This document shows positions 24,816 through 32,078 of a stretch of 64,000 nt of DNA, piece by piece. Each line of letters opens with the position of its first letter. Positions within the stretch are counted from its first letter, which is position 1. The DNA comes from Methylobacterium sp. Leaf108. GTDB taxonomy: Bacteria > Pseudomonadota > Alphaproteobacteria > Rhizobiales > Beijerinckiaceae. The position numbers and the translations under genes are program-made. Location: NCBI RefSeq assembly GCF_001423265.1, contig NZ_LMND01000004.1, forward strand, positions 21,118 through 85,117, read 5' to 3'. Below the pieces are notes generated by a model, which saw nothing but the letters and a program-made list of their open reading frames with translations, did not search any database and was not told the DNA's origin.

Positions 24816-25844
24816 TCAGCGGTTCCTACCGTCGTTCTTGCCGTCGTTCTTGCCGGTGTGACTGCCCGCGTTCTTGCCGTCGTCCCGGCTCACGACCGGC
24901 GTGACGCGGTCGCCCGGCCGCACGGCGGTGCCGGCATCGACCACCACGAGCTCCCCCTCGGCGAGGCCGTCGCGGATCTGGATGGTGGTCTCGTCGGACA
25001 GGCCGGTGCGGACCCGGCGGCGCTCGACCTTGGTGCCGTTGAGGATCTGCACGCTGGTGACGCCGTTCTGGTAGACCACCGCCGAGCGCGGCACCGACAG
25101 GCCGCAGTCGCGCGCGGTCTCGAGGACGGCGCTGGCGAACTGGCCCGGGCGCAGGGCCGAGGCCGGCTCGATCGTGAGGCGGGCGCGGCCGAGCTGCGAG
25201 GCGGGGTCGACCTCGCTCACCGGCACGCGGACGGTGCCCTTGGCCTCCAGGCCGGGGCCGTAGACGATGCGGGCCGCCGTGCCGGTGCGGATCTTGGTGG
25301 CGTAGGGGCTCGGCACGTCCACGAGCAGGTCGATGCCGCCCTCGCCGGTGATGCGCACCTGCGGCTCGGGCACGCCGCCGGGGCCGGTGGGCATCGCCGC
25401 GCTCGTGGCCATGCCGACGCGGGCGGTGACGCGGGTGACGGTGCCGGCGATGGGCGCGCGGGCGCTGACGCCGGCCGGGCGTCCCTGCGACGCACCGCCC
25501 TCCTCCGCGCCGAGGAGGGAGGCGCGCAGAACCTCCTGACCGCTCGTCACCCTGTCGCCCTCGGCGACGAGGACCTGGGTGATGCGGTAGCCGTCCAGCG
25601 CGAGGCTGGTGCCGCTCTCCTCGCGGGCCAGCGCGAACCCGGTGATCCGGATCTGCTCCTGAATGCAGGCCTGGCCGGCACGGATGCCGATGACGGTGGT
25701 GCCCTCGGGCGTGCTCTCGGCCCGGGCGGCCGACGTCGCCAGGGCGAACAGGCAGAGCCCGAGCGCGATTCGCGCGACCCCTCCGCCAGGGCCCGGGACA
25801 CTCCCGCCCCGCCCGGGACGACACGCGACGCTGGAGGATTGCAC
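24816..25844 (-). CDS. RND periplasmic adaptor subunit partner of the adjacent permease
   Basis: The 342-residue protein has a signal peptide (GLCLFALATSAARA) and the membrane-fusion layout: a split lipoyl domain with GVSARAPIAGTVTRVTARVG, a beta-barrel domain with ASQLGRARLTI, and a C-terminal domain starting GLSVPRSAVVYQNG. It shares with the other two adaptors a cysteine before the lipoyl domain (QACIQEQ) and one in ARDCGLSVP. Its stop codon is immediately followed by the ATG of the permease, so the pair is co-translated. The tail contains a 12-base duplication encoding GKND units. An upstream part of the frame before the signal peptide is Gly/Arg-rich, so the true start may lie somewhat downstream. 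Confidence 0.88.
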   Translation of the reverse strand: MQSSSVACRPGRGGSVPGPGGGVARIALGLCLFALATSAARAESTPEGTTVIGIRAGQACIQEQIRITGFALAREESGTSLALDGYRITQVLVAEGDRVTSGQEVLRASLLGAEEGGASQGRPAGVSARAPIAGTVTRVTARVGMATSAAMPTGPGGVPEPQVRITGEGGIDLLVDVPSPYATKIRTGTAARIVYGPGLEAKGTVRVPVSEVDPASQLGRARLTIEPASALRPGQFASAVLETARDCGLSVPRSAVVYQNGVTSVQILNGTKVERRRVRTGLSDETTIQIRDGLAEGELVVVDAGTAVRPGDRVTPVVSRDDGKNAGSHTGKNDGKNDGRNR

Positions 25845-25931
25845 GGTCGGGTCCGGCCTTGTGCGACGACTGGGGTGAGGGCGCCCGCCGACCCCACGGG
25901 CGCCTGCCCGCGGGGTCGGGACGCGGGTGTC

Positions 25932-26564
25932 CTAGCGGGCCGCGGTCTTCACCTGGAGCAGGTTCACGGCCTGGACGCGCCGGTTCTCCATGGCGAAGGG
26001 CGCGGCCTGGTTCTTGAGCTTGGTCTTGCCGTAGCCGACCGCGATCAGGTTCTCGGCCGGCAGCTTGTAGGTCGCCACGAGGTAGCGCTTGACCGCCTCG
26101 GCCCGGCGCTCGGAGAGCGTCTGGTTGGCCGCGTCAGAGCCCTTGGCGTCGGTGTGGCCGGCGATCACGAAGGTCTGGTTGGCGAGTTCCGGCTTCGAGA
26201 GTGCCTTGCCGAGGGCGTCGGCGTTCCGGAGGGCCTCGCCGCGCAGCGCGTCGGACCGGAAGTCGAACTCCATCACGAGGTCGATGGCCGGCTTGTCGGC
26301 GGCCACGGTCTTGAGCTTCTCCCGCGCGCTCGCGCTCAGGTCGCGGCTGCTCTTGTTGCGCAGGGTATCGACGAAGACCTCGTCGCCGCTCGGCGCGACC
26401 CGGGTCGGGGCGCCGATGGACAGGCTGCGGGTCTTGGGCGGCGACAGGGCCTTGAGGATCTCGTCCTCCGTGACCTGCTGCGCCTGGACGGGCGCCACCG
26501 AGGCCAGGAAGGCGACGGCCATCAACCCGATCACACCATGGGAGAGTTTCGAGAAAGTGGTCAT
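25932..26564 (-). CDS. OmpA-family peptidoglycan-binding protein
   Basis: The 210-residue protein has a signal peptide (GVIGLMAVAFLASVAPVQAQ) and a C-terminal OmpA-like domain (about residues 90-205). That domain contains IAGHTDAKGSDAANQTLSERR, in which the TD, the N and the LSxxRA residues match the diaminopimelate-binding motif. It probably tethers the outer membrane or an envelope complex to peptidoglycan. The upstream start option was rejected because the ATG at 26564 is preceded by GAGGCTGAG and directly followed by the leader. It lies 87 bases downstream of the start of the RND adaptor gene, on the same strand, and may be the first gene of that operon. Confidence 0.9.
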   Translation of the reverse strand: MTTFSKLSHGVIGLMAVAFLASVAPVQAQQVTEDEILKALSPPKTRSLSIGAPTRVAPSGDEVFVDTLRNKSSRDLSASAREKLKTVAADKPAIDLVMEFDFRSDALRGEALRNADALGKALSKPELANQTFVIAGHTDAKGSDAANQTLSERRAEAVKRYLVATYKLPAENLIAVGYGKTKLKNQAAPFAMENRRVQAVNLLQVKTAAR

Positions 26565-26973
26565 CTCAGCCTCCGAAGTCGCGCTGTCGATGGACGTGCA
26601 ACACCGTGTTCTTCCCACGCCCCCAGGCAGCGATCAACAGCATTCGCCCGGTTTTCTCAGACCTTCCGCGCCCTCGGCGAGGGAAATGTGCAGGCTTGCA
26701 CAGAGGAGACGCCTCGTAGGCCATGTCATCGCGAGTCATGTGCGCCGGCGCATCGCCGGTCCTCATCATTCCCGCCCCCGGCGGCCGGCCGATCTGCTGC
26801 GGATCGGGCCTTGGTGATTCGGGTCGCCGGACGATCCGACCGCGCGAATCAGGTTTCGCGATCGCCAAAGCAGATTTCGTGAGGACACCATGCTGGGCCG
26901 CACGGCCATCGCGGTCGACCGGCGACGGCCGGGGCCGGCCGCGACGGCGCAGCGGGCGTTTCGCGAGGGACGT
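26565..26973. other. Intergenic region without recognised gene
   Basis: This 409-base stretch separates the OmpA gene from the 3' end of the pseudo-caspase gene on the same strand. It must contain the OmpA promoter. I see no convincing coding region, hairpin with T-run or RNA motif. Confidence 0.4.
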
Positions 26974-28749
26974 TCAGCGCAGCCCGTATTGCGCGAAGTC
27001 CTTGTCGATCATCGGGTTGAGCGCCAGCGCCCGGGTCAGGTCGTCGTTGGCCTGGGCAGACTGGCCGAGGCGGGAGCGGGCGATGCCGCGTCCGTAGAGG
27101 GACGAACTGTGGGTCGGCGCCAGCCGCAGGGCCGCGTCGTAGTCCTGGATCGCCGCCTGGAGGGCATCGGCCTTGAGGTTGACGAAGCCGCGGCTGTCGA
27201 GGGCGTCGACGAAGCCGGGCTTGAGCTTGAGGGCGTCGTTGCAGTCGGACAGGGCCTTGCGCAGGTCGTTGTTGATGGCCCGCACCCAGCAGCGGTTGTT
27301 GAGGGCCTCGGGACTGGAGGGCTCCAGGCGGATGGCCTGATCGAAATCCGCGATGGCCGCGGGATAGTCGTCGCGCTGGGCGTGGAACTGGCCGCGCTCG
27401 TAGAAGGCGGTGGCATCGCGCGGGTTGCGGGTGATGCGCGCGTCGAGGGAGGCCTTCCGCTGCAGTTCGGCCATCGAATAGGTCTTGGGGGGCGAGCGCC
27501 AGGGTACCGGCGGTGATGGCACCGACGGTGCGGGCTCGGCCGCGGGCGCAGGAGCAGGTGGCGCGGGCGGCGCGACGGCGACCGGCTTATCGGCCTCGCG
27601 CGGCGGGCGGGCGGTGCCCTCGACCCTGGCCAGTTCCGCCCGTGCGGTCTTGGCGAGGGGCCCCGAGGGATGGCGCTTGAGGAAACCTTCCAGCGCGCCC
27701 TTGGTGCCCTTGGCCATGGCGGCATTGAACTCGCGCGCGGTCTCCTCCTCCGCCGCCACCATGGCGTCGATGTCCTTGTCCTGCAGGGTCGCGGTCGGCT
27801 TGGCGGCCTTGTCCTTCGCCGGGGGTTCCTTGGACGACCCCTCTTTGGCGGCTCCCTCCTTGGGTTGCACCTCGGGAGGACGGGCCGCCGGTGCGGGCCT
27901 GTCCTCGACCTTGGCCATGGGGGCGGCCGGCCTCACCCAGGCCGGATCGAACCCGAACGGCTCGGTCGTTCCCGCGATCAGGGCGGGCTTCTGCTGGTTG
28001 CGGCTCGCGCGGGCCACCGCCTCGGCCGTGGCCGCCAGCGCCTGTTCGGCGCTCGCCTCCGGCACGGCGATCTGGCGCACCAGTTCGGTGGCGAACGGGC
28101 TCGTGGCCGCGCGCGTCTCCACGAGGACGCTGCCGGGGGCCGCCGACTGCAGTTCGAGGGTGCGCGGGCCCGGCTTCGGCTCGGCCAGCCCGGCCGAGAA
28201 GCTGCGGAAGCGCCGCTCGAACGGGTTGCGGCGGGCGGCGTCGAGGATCAGGATCCGGGCGCCGGCCCCGCGCCTGTCGAGGTCGGCCAGGACCGTGTCG
28301 AGGGCGATGCCGTCGCGCTGCACGTCGGGCTCGCTCCAGATCCGCGCGTCCACGGGAACGAGGTAGTTCCTGCGCCCGGCCTGGATGCCGTAGCCGGCGA
28401 AGTAGACCAGGGCCACCGCGCCGGTCTCGACCTTGCGCACGAACCGGTCGATGGCGGCCTGGAGGGCGGCCTTGTCGAGGTTCTCGCCGGTCTCGACGGC
28501 GAACCCCTTGCGCTTGAGCTCCTCGGCGAGGAGGCGCAGGTCGCCCGGCGGCGTCGCGAGGGCCGCGTCGCTGTCCGGATAGACGGCGTTGGCGACGAGC
28601 AGGGCCTGGCGCTGGCGGGACACGCCGCCGGCCGTGGCCGGAGTCGAGGTCAGCGCCACCGATGCCAAGAATCCCGGCACCAATCCCGGCACCACGATCA
28701 GTCCGGTCGCCAGAACGCGTGTCGCCGCAACGAGTAGACGTCCAAACAT
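26974..28749 (-). CDS. Pseudo-caspase (C14-like) protein with C-terminal TPR repeats
   Basis: The 591-residue protein has an N-terminal hydrophobic leader (about residues 5-40) and a caspase-like domain (about 45-270). The catalytic histidine motif reads YFAGYGIQ, with tyrosine at position 120 in place of His. The nucleophile motif reads ILDAARRNPF, with alanine at 172 in place of Cys. Both active-site residues are therefore lost while the surrounding fold motifs persist. A Lys/Ala/Pro-rich linker with KEGAAKEGSSKEPP follows. The C-terminal 150 residues hold about four TPR units (for example PAAIADFDQAIRLEPSS). A binding or scaffold role in the periplasm is the likeliest inference. It is divergent from the cyclase-adaptor fusion gene. 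Confidence 0.85.
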   Translation of the reverse strand: MFGRLLVAATRVLATGLIVVPGLVPGFLASVALTSTPATAGGVSRQRQALLVANAVYPDSDAALATPPGDLRLLAEELKRKGFAVETGENLDKAALQAAIDRFVRKVETGAVALVYFAGYGIQAGRRNYLVPVDARIWSEPDVQRDGIALDTVLADLDRRGAGARILILDAARRNPFERRFRSFSAGLAEPKPGPRTLELQSAAPGSVLVETRAATSPFATELVRQIAVPEASAEQALAATAEAVARASRNQQKPALIAGTTEPFGFDPAWVRPAAPMAKVEDRPAPAARPPEVQPKEGAAKEGSSKEPPAKDKAAKPTATLQDKDIDAMVAAEEETAREFNAAMAKGTKGALEGFLKRHPSGPLAKTARAELARVEGTARPPREADKPVAVAPPAPPAPAPAAEPAPSVPSPPVPWRSPPKTYSMAELQRKASLDARITRNPRDATAFYERGQFHAQRDDYPAAIADFDQAIRLEPSSPEALNNRCWVRAINNDLRKALSDCNDALKLKPGFVDALDSRGFVNLKADALQAAIQDYDAALRLAPTHSSSLYGRGIARSRLGQSAQANDDLTRALALNPMIDKDFAQYGLR

Positions 28750-29068
28750 GCGGTGCTCTGCTCAAAAGCCTGCCCGTCCTGATACGCATCGAAACGGGGA
28801 TTTCGCAATAGCGTCGCAGTCCGTCCACACGCCGTCCCGGCGAACTGAGCAATCCTCGCGAATCCCCGGCGGCAAAACCGGGCGCCGGACCGGCCCCAAA
28901 CCTGCGCAAACCTCGCTCTTCACTTGAGCCGGGGCCTTGACACGGGCCGCCCGAAAGCGTGCGTGGCGCCAGACGCATGGGCCATCCCGGTCTCGGCCTC
29001 GGACCCGTTGCGCAGCGAAAGGCCGGGAGCATGCAAGGTGCGGGGCTGCGGGGCGCGGGGCCGGAGGG
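28750..29068. promoter_or_regulatory. Divergent intergenic region of pseudo-caspase and cyclase-fusion genes
   Basis: The 319 bases hold the two divergent promoters. No clear operator palindrome or Crp-type site (TGTGA-N6-TCACA) was seen. A ribosome-binding site GGAGGG lies just before the cyclase start. Confidence 0.4.
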
Positions 29069-30553
29069 ATGAAGCGCACCATCGCGGCGATCCTGGCCGC
29101 CGACGTCGCGGGGTATTCCCGGCTGATCGCGCAGGACGAGGAGGACACCCTCCGGCGCCTGGCCGACCACACCGCCCTCTACCGGGGGCAGGTGTCCGAA
29201 TTCGGCGGCCGGGTCTTCAACACCGCGGGCGACGCCATCCTCGCCGAGTTCCCCAGCGCCGTGGAGGCCCTGCGCGCCGCCATCGCGATCCAGCGGGAGC
29301 TCGGCCGCCGCAACGACGCGCTTCCCCCCGAGCGGCGGCTGGCCTTCCGCATGGGGCTGACCATCGGCGACGTGGTGGCGGTGGAGGGCGACCTCCTCGG
29401 CGACGGCGTCAACGTCGCCGCGCGCCTCGAGGGCATCGCCGAGCCCGGCGGCATCTGCCTGTCCGCCTCCGTGCACGAGACGGTGAGCAACAAGGTGCCG
29501 GTGCAGTTCCGCGATATCGGCCCGCAGCGCCTCAAGAACATCCCGCGCCCCGTCCATGCCTACCGGGTGGTGTGGCCGCAGGAGGCCGCCGCCGCGGGGT
29601 CGGTGCGCGACCGCTTGCGGCGGAGCGCGCCGGCCCGCCGCTGGCTCCTGGTCCCGGCGCTGGCCGTGCCGGCGGCCCTGGCGCTCGCCCTCCGGGCCGG
29701 TCCCCTGCCGTGGCGGGACGATCCCGCCGATCCGCCGGGCGATCCCGTCGTCACCGAAGCGCTGCCCGTGAGCGTCATCGCGGCGCGACACCTCTGCTTC
29801 AAGGACGAGGTCCGGCTCGGGGGCGTGGTGGTGCCGCGCCGCGAGATCGAGGTCCGGCCCGAGGGCGAGGGCCTGCGCGTCCTCACCGTGGCGGTGGAGC
29901 CCCTGGCCAGGGTCGCCGCCGGCCAGGTGCTGGCCACCCTCGGGCGCCTGCACGGGCCGGAGCAGCCGCCGGTGACCTTGAGGGCGCCGGCCTCGGGGGT
30001 GGTCGGGCGGGTTTCGGCGACGCCGGGGGCGCCCGTCACCGCCGCCGGCCCGGCGCCGTTCCAGATCGTGGCGCAGGGCGAATTCGAACTCGCCGCGGAG
30101 GTGCCGTTGTCCGACCTCGGCCGGATCGCGGCGGGCCAGCCCGCCACCGTCACGCCGCTCGGCCTGCCCGAGAGCCGCGGCCGGGTCCGGACCGTGTCGG
30201 CCTCGGCCGAGGGCGCCTCGCAGTCGGGGCGCGTGCGCATCCAGATGGCGGAGGCCGGCGAGCCGCGCCAGGGCACCTTCGCGCGCGCGGTGGTGACGGT
30301 GGAGGAACGCTGCGGCACGGCAATACCGGCCTCGGCCGTGATGATCGGCGAGGAGGGCCGCTTCGTCTACCGGGTCGAGGACGGCCGGATCGAGCCGCGC
30401 CTCGTCACGATCGGACTGTCGGCGGGTGGGGACGTCGAGGTGCGCGGCGGCCTCGAGCGGAACGACGTCGTGGTCGCCCGCGCCGGCGCCTTCCTGCGCG
30501 AGGGCGCGGCGATCCGGCCGATCCGCGTCGAGGCCGGACGAGCGGCCGATTGA
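29069..30553 (+). CDS. Class III nucleotide cyclase fused to an RND-type periplasmic adaptor
   Basis: The 494-residue protein has an unusual fusion. Residues 1-165 form a class III adenylate/guanylate cyclase domain with both metal aspartates (D12 in AADVAGYSRL and D55 in NTAGDAILAEF) and the transition-state Asn/Arg motif GVNVAARLEG, so it should be active. One membrane helix follows (about 191-210). Residues 230-494 form a periplasmic membrane-fusion domain (VRLGGVVVPRREIEVRPEGE, LRAPASGVVGRVSATPGAPV, AIPASAVMIGEEGRFVYRV) that is clearly paralogous to the two RND adaptors nearby, including the conserved Cys pair (HLCFKDE and EERCGTAIP). The start has GGAGGG directly upstream. The topology implies a cytoplasmic cyclase controlled by a periplasmic adaptor domain. 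No adjacent permease is encoded. Confidence 0.9.
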   Translation: MKRTIAAILAADVAGYSRLIAQDEEDTLRRLADHTALYRGQVSEFGGRVFNTAGDAILAEFPSAVEALRAAIAIQRELGRRNDALPPERRLAFRMGLTIGDVVAVEGDLLGDGVNVAARLEGIAEPGGICLSASVHETVSNKVPVQFRDIGPQRLKNIPRPVHAYRVVWPQEAAAAGSVRDRLRRSAPARRWLLVPALAVPAALALALRAGPLPWRDDPADPPGDPVVTEALPVSVIAARHLCFKDEVRLGGVVVPRREIEVRPEGEGLRVLTVAVEPLARVAAGQVLATLGRLHGPEQPPVTLRAPASGVVGRVSATPGAPVTAAGPAPFQIVAQGEFELAAEVPLSDLGRIAAGQPATVTPLGLPESRGRVRTVSASAEGASQSGRVRIQMAEAGEPRQGTFARAVVTVEERCGTAIPASAVMIGEEGRFVYRVEDGRIEPRLVTIGLSAGGDVEVRGGLERNDVVVARAGAFLREGAAIRPIRVEAGRAAD

Positions 30554-30791
30554 AGAGCCCGACACCCGTGCGTCCGGCGTAAAAACCCCCGCGAGGACAG
30601 AACATCCGCGCCTGCGTGCTGCCCCGCACGGAGCCGTCGACTGGCGAGACCGGATCGACGATTCACGGTTGACCGCCAACTCTTGCACGATAACGTCGCT
30701 CCCATGAACAGGCCGACCCGCGGTCGTCCGGTCATCTTGTCCGCACCCCGTCGGGAGCGGGAATGGCGTGTCGAAACGTCGGGAGGTCGGA

Positions 30792-31139
30792 ATGAAGACA
30801 GTGGTGATGGCCTGTGCGGGATTGATCTTCGGCATCGGCACGTCGGCGGGGCTGGCGCAGGGCACCACCCTGCAGCGCGCGGCCTGTACCCCGGACGTGT
30901 TCAAGTTCTGCAGCGGCGACATCCCCAACGTCGAGCGCATCACCACCTGCCTGCGGCAGAAGAAGGCCAGCCTGAGCTCCGGCTGCCAGGCGGTGTTCAA
31001 CGGCCTCGAACAGACCAGGGTCGCCACCCGCTCGATCGAGACCGGGACCGACGCCTCCGCCTGGTGCGCGCCGTCGGACCCGATGGCGAGCGGCTACGAA
31101 CTCTGGACGGCGTGGTGCCGGACGGGCGCCGCCGAATAG
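30792..31139 (+). CDS. Small secreted Cys-rich protein (GLG1-like repeat)
   Basis: The 115-residue protein has a signal peptide (MKTVVMACAGLIFGIG, ending GLAQ). The cysteine-rich segment CSGDIPNVERITTCLRQKK is followed by SGCQ and resembles the Cys-rich GLG1 repeat found in small secreted bacterial proteins. Six cysteines in the mature part could form three disulphides in the periplasm. The ATG at 30792 was chosen because GGGAGGTCGGA lies just before it; an in-frame ATG eight codons upstream is less likely. It stands alone between the cyclase fusion and another small secreted Cys-containing protein. The function is unknown. Confidence 0.7.
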   Translation: MKTVVMACAGLIFGIGTSAGLAQGTTLQRAACTPDVFKFCSGDIPNVERITTCLRQKKASLSSGCQAVFNGLEQTRVATRSIETGTDASAWCAPSDPMASGYELWTAWCRTGAAE

Positions 31140-31383
31140 CCGCCTTGTCGATAGGACATCTCGGTCGATGCAAGGTCTCGGCCGGGGCCGGCCACGGCGA
31201 ATCGAATGATCGCCCGTCCCGCCCGCGCTCTCGCAAGACGATATGAACCATTTTGCGAGCCGGGCATTGATTTCGTGCGGCGGTGACCCGCCGGTAACGG
31301 CGATGCCCTCCAATCCGAGACGGACCACGACTCCGTCGTGTCACCCGACATCCGGGTCCGTTCCGCAGTCAGGAAGCAATCAG

Positions 31384-31641
31384 ATGGTGTCCTTCAGATC
31401 GACGGCCGTGACCTTGTCCCTCGTGCTGCTGGGAGCCGTCTCGGCGGCACCGGCCCTGGCGTGCACCACCGGCTGCGAGATCGCCCGCCAGAACCCCTGC
31501 CTGTGGGACGACGCCTGCCGGCCCCGCCTGGTCCCGCAGCGGGTGGCCGCGGCCCGCTGGGATGCGTTCCAGCCCGTCGCCCTCAGGGCGTTCTCCCGCA
31601 TGGACGTCGAGGCGGTGCGCCTGTTCCAGCGCATGCCGTAG
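31384..31641 (+). CDS. Small secreted hypothetical protein with four cysteines
   Basis: The 85-residue protein begins with a signal peptide (STAVTLSLVLLGAVSAAPALA). The mature part of about 60 residues starts CTTGCEIARQNPC and has four cysteines in its first 20 residues, so two disulphides are likely. I do not recognise a family. The frame is open further upstream, but the ATG at 31384 directly precedes the leader. A 21-base tandem duplication starts inside its last codons and runs beyond the stop (31633-31674). Confidence 0.6.
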   Translation: MVSFRSTAVTLSLVLLGAVSAAPALACTTGCEIARQNPCLWDDACRPRLVPQRVAAARWDAFQPVALRAFSRMDVEAVRLFQRMP

Positions 31642-31674
31642 GCGGGAAAGACCATGCCGTAGGCGGGAAAGACG
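31633..31674 (+). repeat. 21-bp tandem duplication at the 3' end of a small gene
   Basis: ATGCCGTAGGCGGGAAAGAC recurs directly, with one further base per unit (31633-31653 and 31654-31674). The duplication contains the stop codon of the small secreted protein gene, so the second copy is untranslated. Confidence 0.9.
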
Positions 31675-31839
31675 ACGCCGGGTCGACCGGCCCGGTCCGA
31701 CCGCGGGCGGGCTGCCGCCCCGCCGGTTCGACTCCAGGAATCGGAAACATGCCCGAAGGCCGCGTCTCGCCGACCCTCTCCCAACCATGACGTGGCGATG
31801 GCCGAGGCTGGGCCCGCGCCTCGATCCATCGTGGATCTT

Positions 31840-31935
31840 TGATTCGGTGTCCGCTCGAATCGAGTGGGAACCGTATCATCGAGCCTGCGCGGCGCCTGAG
31901 CGAAGCCCATTTCCGCATCACGAAGTGATCAACCG
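31840..31935 (-). repeat. Dispersed intergenic repeat, copy B
   Basis: Read on the minus strand, the segment from GGTTGATCACTTCGTGATGC to the CTCAGGCGCCGCGCAGGC part matches copy A. The following CGATGATACGGTTCCC part and a degenerate hairpin match copy C at 55199-55260. It therefore joins the two halves seen separately elsewhere. It lies in the 437-base gap before flhA, which otherwise shows no recognisable gene. Confidence 0.8.
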
Positions 31936-32078
31936 GACATGGGATGAGGCCCGCTCTCCCGGAACGGACGGGGGAGGCCGAGGGGCCGGCGCGAAGCCCC
32001 CATCCCCACGCAAGCTTGCCCGGCCAGAACGCCTCCCTTGAGACGTGGGACACCCATGTCGGGACATGAGGGAGCATC

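Noticed and set aside
21585..26882. A 1,765-codon frame on the plus strand running antisense to the RND permease and adaptor
   Set aside because: It is a shadow of the strong third-position GC bias. Its product is a low-complexity Arg/Gly/Asp/His mix with no domain, while the minus strand encodes clear RND proteins.
27587..31027. A 1,146-codon minus-strand frame spanning the pseudo-caspase and cyclase-fusion genes
   Set aside because: It is incompatible with the recognisable proteins on either strand and crosses the promoter region; a GC-bias artefact.
15398..31935. Insertion sequence or composite transposon bounded by repeat copies A and B
   Set aside because: The copies are inverted and intergenic, but no transposase gene, target-site duplication or mobile cargo pattern is seen between them. 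The element itself is too small to be an IS.
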